Assembly (NCBI GenBank): GCA_000708835.1
Contig: DF237617.1
Location: 1 to 45,313 of the forward strand
From: Klebsormidium nitens
Lineage: Eukaryota; Streptophyta; Klebsormidiophyceae; Klebsormidiales; Klebsormidiaceae
DNA: 45,313 bases
Direction of reading: 5' to 3'
Part shown: positions 1-9,700 of the stretch, one piece after another
How positions within the stretch are numbered: position 1 is the first letter of the stretch
How the letters are laid out: each line of letters opens with the position of its first letter
Made by a program: the position numbers and the translations under genes
The notes under the pieces: model-generated
Seen by the model: the letters and a program-made list of their open reading frames with translations, nothing else
The model's database searches: none
Told to the model about the DNA's origin: nothing

Positions 1-350
1 CTAGCTCTGGGAGTATTTTGGGAGTTAGTGGTCTCGGTGATCCGGTGGCATTTCTAGTTCAATACACGCGGCATGACCCGTAGTGCGTTTGCGAGGTACT
101 AGGTAGATACTAGAAACTTGAAAGGTGGTGTCGGACAAGGTACTGGTAGTAGTAAGTACCGGTATAGGTAGGCATGGTACTCGTTAAGTGTAGGTATGTA
201 CCGTATCGGTAACTTCTGTACAGTGTGTACGATTAGGTACTAGGCATCCAGATTCCAGTCAGGGTACGTGGTCCCTGGCCTAATGTTGACACCACGTCCT
301 CAGCTCTTTGTGTCAAACCTGCCACCGGGTTTCACATAATCCGATCATGG

Positions 351-412
351 TTCCTGATCTTGAACCGTTCGATCGACGACAAGGCAGTCATCGGACGGCT
401 CAAGATCAGGAA
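351..412. repeat. Inverted repeat with 13-bp perfect arms
   Basis: The arm TTCCTGATCTTGA (351-363) is matched exactly by its reverse complement TCAAGATCAGGAA at 400-412, leaving a 36-base loop. Three or four further bases inside the arms nearly pair (ACCG against CGGC). It lies 70 bp before the MITE-like element. It may be a separate foldback remnant or a regulatory palindrome; nothing shows which. Confidence 0.5.
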
Positions 413-482
413 TCACGCTTCAAGATTTCTGGAACCCGATGGCAAGTTTGACGCAAACAGCTGTAACGTCTCGGAAATGTTG

Positions 483-669
483 AGTGGCACGGACAATTCG
501 CACCAAAAATAATTCTGACGGACTTGGTGCGAAAGAGTCCGGAAATCATTTGAGCATAAAGGTGCCCGGTTAGAGGGCTAAAAACTAGTCTTAACCCGCG
601 TTTGCGAACTGATAAGACAGAATAATGTAAATTTGTCGTAAAAGGCTGGTCCGAATTGTCCGTGCCACT
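483..669. mobile_element. MITE-like element with 18-bp terminal inverted repeats
   Basis: The sequence AGTGGCACGGACAATTCG (483-500) recurs exactly as its reverse complement at 652-669, bounding about 187 bp with no coding capacity. Just inside the left terminus a second inverted repeat pairs TTCGCACCAA (497-506) with TTGGTGCGAA (534-543). Short length, non-coding interior and long perfect termini fit a non-autonomous DNA transposon. I could not see a clear target-site duplication, so the superfamily is undetermined. It lies about 270 bp upstream of the hydrolase start codon, within the likely promoter. Confidence 0.5.
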
Positions 670-936
670 GTGGTAATTCTGAGAGTACGGTACTAGTAGG
701 CGGCAACCTCAGACGGTTTAGCTAGCACCGGATTCCTCATTTCTCAGTGCACGAAGGATCAGGCTGGCAATTTGCAAGTCTTCATATTAAGATTCTTGGC
801 AGACGGTCTGCAGCTCCGTAGTGCACCTTTACCTAATTTGGCAGAAGAGAAGCTGCACGGAAGTGATTCTGCCCACCATTTTCCAGACGCAAGACATTCG
901 TTTTTGCAGAGCCTGAATCCTTTGGAGTGCCGCAAA

Positions 937-3900
937 ATGGCCCTTTCTGGAGTCGGGACCATGGTCTGGGTCGTGGCTGTTGTCCTCTCGGCTGCAGTGA
1001 TGGTTTCAGAGGCACGTTCCCTTTTGCAAGGTAAGCAGACAAGGGCTGGCCACCTGGTCCTACCGCCAGGGATCTGTTGAATCTGAGCGCCTGTTCATGA
1101 TCACAATATTCCATTGTTGCTGGAGGACAGAAACGATGTCACTTAGCACATATCCTTACCATGAGACACATCATTTGTTGGGAGCAGCAGGACCTGAAGA
1201 GCTGGGCAAAGCACTTGGCACCGCTGACCCACTTAATTTTGCGGTGGAGGATATGGGCAAAAATAAATGAGCGAAAATCCAAAGAGCCACTGCTTTTTGG
1301 ATTATTGCGCTGCTTTCAGATAGATGAGAATTTCACTAGAAGAAAGCACACTGGCAGTCTTCTACGGCGCCTCAAGGGCCTCCATCGTCTAAATCTGCAC
1401 AAGCATTTACTTCACCAGACCATGAAGGATTTGACAATGCTGTGATCTGCTGAACAGATACAGCCTTCAAAGAATTTCCAGAGGCAACTTCAAATCGACA
1501 ATGCGCTCCTTAAGAACAGTCCGCACTTTAAGCCCCTCTGAACTGGTTGGAATATCCACTTGTAATGCCCTTGCAATTCTCCCCTCCTCAACTTTGCGCT
1601 CTGGAGAACGGACATGCTTTTCATCATTGTCTAGCAATAAAATTGCAAGACGGTGGCCGAAAAGCGGTGAGATTGAAAGGAGGAGCAAAAAAGCGGTGAT
1701 ATTGAAAGGTAGTGTCAAGCATCAACCTTGCCGCGCCAATGCTGTCCAAGTCCCTTCGTCCGTTTCCAGTGGCCTTTTCTCACCGCTTGCAGATCCGTGT
1801 AACCCCTGCTTCTCTGCCGACGGAAGCTCGCAGATCTGTTGTACGGGGGGCAGGCAATGCGGCCCGCTCACAAGCGCCGGGCTTCCCACATGCTCGAGCG
1901 CCGGAGGTATGCTAGCTGCACCTTTGTTGCACTCCGGTAACTCTCACATAACTCGGGAGGCGTGCGACTTACCATAGGCGCCCCGGGAGACGGGTGGGGC
2001 TAGTAGGGTGGTTAGGATGGGTTCAGGTATGCAGAGCGTAATTTCTTGGGTTAAGAGTTTGGTTATGTACCCGGAAAACCCAAAATCCTGTATGTCACAC
2101 GCCCCTCCGCTCGCAATGAAAGTCACCATTATGTCTGTTGCTTGTCCACGTTTCGGAGGAAGACTGATCTCCTCTTCACAAGAACTTTCTCGCTTTTGCT
2201 CGATCCGGGCTGAGGTGAGATTCGGGGCAGCTGTGGCTCCTACTGCTGCCTTCTAGGTGGCGGATCGAGCTTAGCTTAACGCCCAATCTACCTGAACTAC
2301 CGGGTTTGCAGCTTCACGAGTTCAGGACGTCGACTTGAAACAGACCCTGACTCAGATCGCATTTGACATCGTACAAGCCTGCAGATCTTTCAAGTGCCCA
2401 ATGTCTCCCCACTTAAAACAGTAAATTTAGATGAACGTTCAGAGGCATTTGCTGCTTATGTGAGCTGGAAAAGCTTGAACGTCCTTCCCTTTCCCAGGAG
2501 CTCGACTCACGCGCTAGATGCTCGAATCTGATCTGAAGCCAGATTCGATTCAGCTTTATATCAGATAAAAGTCACATCAAATCTGTGGTCTTCGAAAGCG
2601 GCGCAATCGATGTTTTGCAGGGCCATCTTGCAATCCCTGCTATTCCGCCGACGGGAGTTCTTCCATATGCTGCAACGGCCCCGACGCTCAGTGCGGCCCG
2701 CAGTTGGCCAGTGGTGCGCCGACGTGCGTGCCCGTCGTAGGTGCGTCACCGCAGCTTTGCACGTTCGCTGATGATTACGTCATCAATTGAACATCTTAAG
2801 GTCGTTGAGGCCAGACTTGTGCACCGCGTGCAGACTTTTTGAATGCAAGATACTCCGTGACCCCTCTGGAATCAACATGCGGAGTTCGACTTTGCTTCTC
2901 TCACAGATGCTTATCTTAGTAACCTGACCGACTTGGTCCGCTGTGACTTTTATTCCGTCGAAGCTTACTGCACCGAAAGTTGGAAGCGCAAGACGTGCCG
3001 AGTCAGTCGAGAGATATTAAGCCAACCTCTTCTTGGTTCACCCTTCCAAGCAATGCCCATCTGAGCGGCACGTCATACATCCTCAACAATAGAATCTGAT
3101 TCTGGAACTCGCGCACCACCCAACGTGTTGCCACATGTTGTACGCAGTTTCTACATATCGCTCAGCAGCGACCTTTACCACGCAATCGAGTCCAGAGAGC
3201 TGAGAGAGGAATCTATTTTCACCTCAGCACGCGCCCAAAGTTGTTGACGAGTTCACCACAGGCGAAGAAGGAACTAGGGCGGCACAGCTGTGTGCCCAAC
3301 TCTGAAAACCGTTTAGCAGATGCGGAAAAGCATAACCTGCCTTCCAAAACGAAGCTCTGAACCCCAGGCTTTTCTCCCAGCGCCCAAGGTCATCATTGAC
3401 ACTGACTTCAACACGATCGGCGACGACGGACAAGTGGTGGCCATGGCTGCTCAGCTGTATGCGCAGGGCGTGATCGACATTCTGGGCTTAACAGTCGCGA
3501 CCGGCAACGCGTGGCTGGACCAGGCAAGTTTACTGCAGACTTTCTCCAGGAACACGCGCTAGTGTAGCTTCGTGTTATATCAGCATAATGTAGGGCTCTC
3601 CGTATTGCTCCGTATTGCTTCCAAAGTTTCGGTGGGAACTTCGTGTGGAACGCTGTCACAGCCGTCCGATATTGAGCTAATGATGCCAGTCTGAGCTGCG
3701 ACAACTTTTGAGTGTTAGCATTTGGGACCTGAGGCACGTGAGCTGGACCTCTCCTACCTATGTGACTTGCCAAACGTCCTTTTCTGCTGCCCTGATTTAA
3801 GACTCACATCGTTTTCGTAGCTCGAAAAGCCACTCTTTCGGAAGACTCAAAAAGTGCAGGGTCTAGGGTTCGAACTTAAAGAGGAACGTGTGTCCGAAAC

Positions 3901-5360
3901 TGATTTTCTTGAATTCAAGAAACGGTATGGACCGTTCCAATTTCTAAGTTTGCGGTCCATTTGCAGGAGCTCGTTGAGATTCTGAAAGCCGTGGAGCGCC
4001 TTGGGATCGCAACTAGAGTGGGCGTTTACGCAGGCGCGGCGGAGCCGTTCCCGCACACCTTCGCGAACTACACCGAAGAGGTGGCTCTTTTCGGCGACGC
4101 GATTGATTACGTAGGGGCGTATGCGACCCCGCCCCCGAGCGCCAGCGATTTGGTTCCCCCCCCGGATGGGTTTGCGTCTGCGACGCAACCGAAAGCGATG
4201 AACGCGGTGGACTTTATCATTGAGCAAGTGAAGAAGTACCCCGGAGAGGTGACGATTCTGGAGATCGCCCCCGCGGAGAATGTGGCGAACGCCATCCTGA
4301 AGGACCCCAGTATTGTGCCGCTGGTTAAGCAGGTAAGGGTGAACGCTCGTCCTTCTTGAGAGGCGCACTTTACGGTTGGAGAAGGAACGGATCAATCGGT
4401 ACAACGAGAAGCAGAATGCGTCTCGCGAAAAAACCTGTAGGCGGTTGCTGAATTGGGACCACTGTAGGCTTCAGTAGCAATGTCTGGCCTCGAATACTGG
4501 GCCAGGCAAGAGGCAATTAAGATAGTCACCAATTTTCATGCGTTGAATGAAGGTTTTCAACTTCTGCAACTCCTGCCGCAACGCTCGTGGCTCGAGCGCT
4601 GACGTATTACGGACGGGCGAAGCAGCTTGAACGAAGAACTGCCAGCCTCCGCTTTTCGGTCCTGTGAAACTCGTCTACTTCACGCGGAGGCGCGAACAAC
4701 TCAATCCTAGCGACCGACAAACTTCCAGCGTTGTCGAAGATAGCCTGATCAAACACGCTGATCCCGAACGCTTCAGGAAGAGTAACTTCGAGTCAGCCCC
4801 GTTTTCGAGAATACTTGACGCTTGCTTTGCCCGACAGGTGGTCACACAAGGCGGCCAAATGTATGTGGGCGGCAACTCCTACCGCGACGTCGCCGAGTTC
4901 AACTGGTGGTTCGCGCCGGACGCCGCTCGGACGGTGCTCCGCAGCGGAATTCCGGCCTACATCATCCCGCTCGACGCCACCAACAAAATCCCCCTCACTC
5001 TAGATACGTACACAGAGATCGCGACGCACGAGCCGGCGACCATAATTACCGAGCTCTACAGGAACGCGTTCGCCGCGTTCTTTGGCCCGGGCCCCCCGCC
5101 TTATCCGCTGTTTGTGTTTGACACGCTCGCGCTCGCGTACCTGGTGGATCCGTCGCTGGCAACGGACGTCCGTACGCTGTACATCTGTGAATACGGACTT
5201 CGACGCCGAATACGGAAAGGCGCTGGTGTACCCGGGGGATTCCCCCGGGCCGGCGAATGTGAAGACGTCCAAGGTGATCTTCAGTCTGGACGTCGTCCGG
5301 TTCAACGCCCTGTACGTCGACCTGCTGACCCGCCCAGTCCCGGTGCATTTTGCGCCATGA
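937..5360 (+). CDS. Secreted inosine/uridine-preferring nucleoside hydrolase with two Cys-rich modules (frameshifted)
   Basis: Predicted exons are 937-1030, 1793-1906, 2621-2740, 3381-3523, 3967-4332 and 4838-5360, with junctions in phase 1,1,1,0,0. Exon 1 encodes a 31-residue signal peptide (hydrophobic core VWVVAVVLSAAVMV), suggesting secretion or the apoplast. Exons 2 and 3 encode homologous six-cysteine modules (about residues 32-109). From about residue 110 the protein is an IUNH hydrolase, which cleaves the N-glycosidic bond of nucleosides. The N-terminal Asp cluster IDTDFNTIGDD matches the family's calcium and ribose-binding DTDxxxDD motif, and the NKIPLT segment is also family-typical. 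The intron after exon 4 appears to use a GC donor (CAG|GCAAGT). In the last exon the frame must shift by one base near 5178-5185 to continue into the conserved NTDFDAEYG region, so the copy is either mildly pseudogenised or holds a sequence error. Plant extracellular NSH3-type enzymes are the nearest known analogues. Confidence 0.85.
1793..2740 (+). repeat. Duplicated pair of symmetrical (phase 1-1) Cys-rich exons
   Basis: Exon 2 (1793-1906, 114 bp) and exon 3 (2621-2740, 120 bp) of the nucleoside hydrolase encode the same module: CNPC(F/Y)SADGSS, two residues, then CC, a C about five residues later, and a final C in a (A/S)xGxPTC context. Spacing is C-x2-C-x8-CC-x5/6-C-x9-C. Both exons are multiples of three and start and end in phase 1, so either can be lost or copied without shifting the frame. 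This is the classic signature of exon duplication or shuffling. The paired cysteines suggest a small disulfide-rich fold such as a carbohydrate- or wall-binding knot; I do not recognise a named family. Confidence 0.75.
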
Positions 5361-6722
5361 TTCTTCGTTTGCTCTGATGGTTAAAAACACTTACTGATAG
5401 CGGTTGAAGAGTGCCGTCGTCATCAAACCAGTGTCACGCAATGTAAGCAGAGCAACCGGCTTAGCAAGCTTAGGAACCGACTATTTATGTCTACCATGCT
5501 TTCGTTGGGAGCGATGTCAGCGAATCGCTCCTCCGCAGGAATACTGTCGAAGACACAGTTTGAGTCAGTTGTAGAAATTTGTTCGACCGAGAAGGCTGAG
5601 TTTAGCAAGAGGTGAATCCTGAGCAACTTAAGCATCTCAGAGCTTAGTAATTGAGTTGATGCATCTGCAAAGTTCCAGGGGACAAAAAGGCAACGCTTGT
5701 TTTGTGGATTTTGACTCAGTTGGATACTGCAAAGTCAAATACTGGCGCCTGAATTCGGCGTGCATCAGCGGATCTCTGCACCGAATCAGCCTCATCCTAA
5801 AATCGAATCACTGCGGCGTAGCTCCTAAGCCGGCGCACTTTGAAAATAAGCCTAGGAACTGCCTATACGGAGTGGCTTGGTTGGCAAGTTTACTTTCACG
5901 AGTAAACGGCGCAGCCCCAAGATCATGACAGTGATATGAAACTTACAGCTGCATCAGAATCCCAGTGGAGCAGGATGCTGACCGTTGTTACGATATTAAT
6001 TATTGTGTTACTGAATGCACTACCGTAGCGGGATCCGTCACGCAGTTTACTGAGTCAGGGAAACGTGATCAATCGTTGGCCCTACACGATACGCGTCCTC
6101 TTTTGATTCCCTGGTCATGCACGTCATGCATCATGGGCCCGCCCCTCATGGTGACTCCTGAGTAATTGCTCATCCAGCGCCATCATCATACGGTCAAACG
6201 TAGACAAGCTTTTCGCTTAGGACATCTTACATTACTACGGGCACAAAGCAGAGCTGCCGCATGGCTATTTTGAACATACATAAATGATTCTCGACCGATG
6301 CCGTCAACCTTAAAGGACTAATGTCATTCGCTCATACCTGAAAGCAGCGCAGTGGGCTTATGGCCTGCAAAGTAAGTGTCCGCGCTGCAAATGTTATTTG
6401 AGGGCTCTTGCAGCCAGACACTGCGGCCTTTCGCTGAAAGAAAGCCCAAGAAGTGTCGTGTTTCGCCATACGCTCGAAATGGGTTTACATGTACCATCAG
6501 GTGCACCTGACCGTAATGACGGTATCTTTCTTGCCCTGTCCTACCACGTTGAAACCCTTTAGCTGTTCGACCTTTCTGCATGAACTTGCACAGTGAGACG
6601 GACCATCCTCTCTGTTGGAACCGTTGATCAAGCAAGCCGATACTCATGCAAGTTCGACTGTGGACAGTTTAGCCGTTGTGAATCTAAGAACTGTCTAGCT
6701 GATCGGCTACCTAAGCGTGCCT
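5361..6722. other. Intergenic region between convergent genes
   Basis: This is the 3' flank of both the nucleoside hydrolase (+) and the polyamine-type transporter (-). ORFs are short, have no recognisable domain and overlap in several frames. I see no tRNA, repeat array or mobile element. A 9-bp inverted repeat (GAACTTGCA near 6585 and TGCAAGTTC near 6650) is too short to interpret. Confidence 0.5.
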
Positions 6723-9700
6723 TCAATCTGTGGACGAGTGCTGCAACCTACTCGCACCGGGCCCTGCTCTGGCAACCGCGGCAGGTGTGTAATCAGACAA
6801 CTTCCCGAGGGGGGTCAGTCCGCCGGATTCCGTTCCTTCGTCCAACGGATCCTCCTTGATCTCACTCAACCGCTCCGACGACGCAACTCGCAAGTCGGGC
6901 GAGGCTCTCGCTCCCTTCAACGGCGACGTATCGACCTCCGGTGCGTTTCCCCGCTCGTCTTCGGTGATTTCGCTCTGCTTGAAGCTCTTCCGCTCCTTCG
7001 GGCCGCCAGCCTTGGGCGACGTACCTTCCCCGGGCTCGTCTCCGTCCGACATACCTGCCGGAACGCAAGTGGAACGTGTCAGTGTTGTAGTTTCGGGAAA
7101 AGCTTCATCGCTCCTTTCATACTCTGTAGAAAGGCTTATGAGAAATTGCCTTTGCACCAGTGTTTGATGACCGATTTGTCTGGGCATCAATCGAACTTGA
7201 TTTTGAAAACCTCCATTCTACTATTTATCTTCAAATGTGACCGTTCTCCTTGACTGACCGAGAAAGGGAGAACCAGAGGGTAACCCGCGACGATGAGTCG
7301 ACTCCTCCTCCCGCCAGATACTACAAAACAGCCGAACACAAAACTTGCCGAGGCCGCGACTCGTGCCCCAAGTCCCGGAATCGTCTCCTTGCGAAAATAC
7401 TTCCGTCCACGAGAGAATATTTTCGACCCTACAGTGCGCTTCCCCCCAAGATGCCACGTGTCATCCTCTCGCCGCTCACCGCGCGCGCGGCTGATGGCCC
7501 GCTGCCAGCGGCCCTTGATCTCGTTGACGTGGAGCACGGTGTCGATCCGGCCCCGGATGTCCTGCATGCGGTCCTGCACCTCCTCCTGCAGCTCCTCGAT
7601 CTCGTCCTCGATGTCGCCCCAGTACACCCGGTAGATCTCCTTCCCGATGTACCCCAGCACCGCCACCGCCGTGCCTGATCGGAAGTAAAAGAATGCGTCA
7701 ATTGTGACGTCAGCAAGCAGATACGTCTGTGCAATGTTTTGGCGACTTTGGAGAGTTTCGGAAAGGCGTTCCTGCATGCTAAGAGCTGATATCCTTCCCG
7801 ACGTACCCTAGCACCCTACCGCCGTGCCAGATCGGACGAAAGAGAGTGCGTCAGACTGTGACGTCAGCAAGCATACATCTGTGCTGTCAGTTTTTGCGGA
7901 GAGTTGCCGAACGGCTTTCTTGGATGCTAAAAAGCTGATATCTTTGAGCAGATTGAGCCTCTTTGGAAAGTTTACAGTTGGCGTGCGAGCACTTTGATCC
8001 TCTGACCGCCTCAATGATGAGGAAAAATATCAGTCATGGCATTGTTGTGAATCTTGCAACGAACTCGCTGGAGCTCGCGAGAACGAAAACAGACAAAGGT
8101 GAAGAAGAGAACGAGAGTTTACTTAGGCATGCAAGATTATAGTGCAGCGCCGTATGTGACGCAAATGTGGACACGTATGCGTGCATCGAGAAGAACCGAT
8201 GGAAAGAGGCACTCACCTAGCAACGCGATGCCCTGCGCATGTGGGGATGCCATCCAGGCCATAACGATGCAGAGGGACACGGGCACCAGCATCAGACCTG
8301 CGCGCGCACACGAAGTCCTCAGCTCGTCAAAGATTCAGAGCGGCGCGAGGTCCAACTCTTGCATTTTTGTGACGAGGTCGAATTCAGTAGGTGTCGGGAG
8401 AACCTGCTCGGAGACCATCTCAGAGTCGGCCCCAGAAAAAGCGCAGCAAATCGATGTGCGAAGCCTTCTCGTGAACATCCTTCGTCAAAGCATGACCAAA
8501 AGCTTCAAGGGTCGCAACCATAGTTACAGAACATTGGCAGCGCTCACCCGCGAGCAGGTATGTAGAGACGGGGATCATGTAGGGCCGGAATGCGTCCTCC
8601 TCGCTGAAGCGCAGCTGGACCAGCGCCCCGAATTTGAGGATGGTCGAGAGGGAGTAGAAGAGCATGTCGGCCTGTGGCCAAGCGACACGTGTCAGCACAA
8701 AGGCAAACAAAACTCTGCAGTTCCGAGACTGCCCATGATGATGTTGCCTTCGACGTCAGCTCCCAAGTCGCACTTAAATTCAATTCTATGAAACACGTCA
8801 GTAATCGTAGCTCGAGGAGGAGCATCAGAGTGGAAGCTTTAACGACCCTGCGGTCGAAAGATACAAACTCCTCGATCGGACTGGCAGTAAACCTCTTGGG
8901 GACTCCCTGCGATTTGTGTTCGTTTGAGATCATCGCAGAAGCCAGGCAATTAGCTCTCAGAAGTCAGAAGCTGTTACATCCTGGTGTCGTACCTCGGCAA
9001 GGCTGGTGAAGTTGAAGCCGATGAGGAAGAGCGTGCAGGCGGACGTCAGCAGGATGGCCGCCCACGGCGTGTTGTACCGGGGGTGCAGCGTGCGGAACAT
9101 AGGTGGCGCCTGCGGTGACGGCATCGCTGACGTCAGCAACTCGTGAAGGCCTGCGTTTTCCCAGTTTTCGCTTGCATTTCTACTTGCGAGCGTCACGTCT
9201 TTCATCGACTCGGCCTTGCAAAGGCAGAGCAATCGAAACAGGCATCTTCCGAATCTTTGGAGAATCTCACAATGATTCCGCGGCTAACATGGCGCCTCAC
9301 CTGGCGAATGAGCGACATCCCGTAGACGAGCCTCGAGTTGGTGCACAGCCGCGTGAGCAGCAGCCCCAGAGCGCTCAGTGCTGCGGCCAGGCCCATCCAA
9401 ACCTGAACAAGCGTGAAGTAGCTTCAGCAACTAGAGCATCTGTACTTCGACACTTTTGAAAGTTGCGAGGACGATTTGAGCAGACTCGGCATCAGACTGT
9501 CTCTGGTACCGTGGTACACTTCTCGGAACGAGCGGAGCGGCAGAACTAACAGAACCCATGGAAGGAGAACGTGGACTACAGTTTTCATTTCTGGACCCCC
9601 ACACCATATTGGTATCCTATGCGCGCGTGGCTCAAAGATTGGTTACTTTTCAGGTCACCCGGTCGCCTGGCTTTGGCCCGTCCAGTCACAGTATTTCATT

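Larger units (their letters stand above)
1..936. other. Non-coding region upstream of the nucleoside hydrolase
   Basis: No ORF here looks like a protein family. Bases 90-250 are rich in scattered GTAC/GGTACT/AGTACC words without a clean period. The region holds a 13-bp foldback (351-412) and a MITE-like element (483-669), listed separately. Because the hydrolase start codon lies at 937, this stretch presumably contains its promoter and 5' leader, but I see no convincing TATA box. Confidence 0.5.

Noticed and set aside
100-250. Cluster of GTAC-containing words suggesting a tandem repeat
   Set aside because: The words recur irregularly and no fixed period or consensus unit could be aligned.
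3867-3877. GGTTCGAA word resembling a tRNA B box
   Set aside because: No matching A box, acceptor stem or anticodon arm lies at the right distance upstream.
3847-4404. 185-codon minus-strand ORF opposite the nucleoside hydrolase
   Set aside because: It is antisense to exon 5, which encodes clear hydrolase sequence. The minus translation is Arg-rich and motif-free.
8054-8791. 245-codon plus-strand ORF
   Set aside because: It lies antisense to transporter exons 7 and 8 and their introns; no domain is recognisable, whereas the minus-strand exons match PUT proteins.
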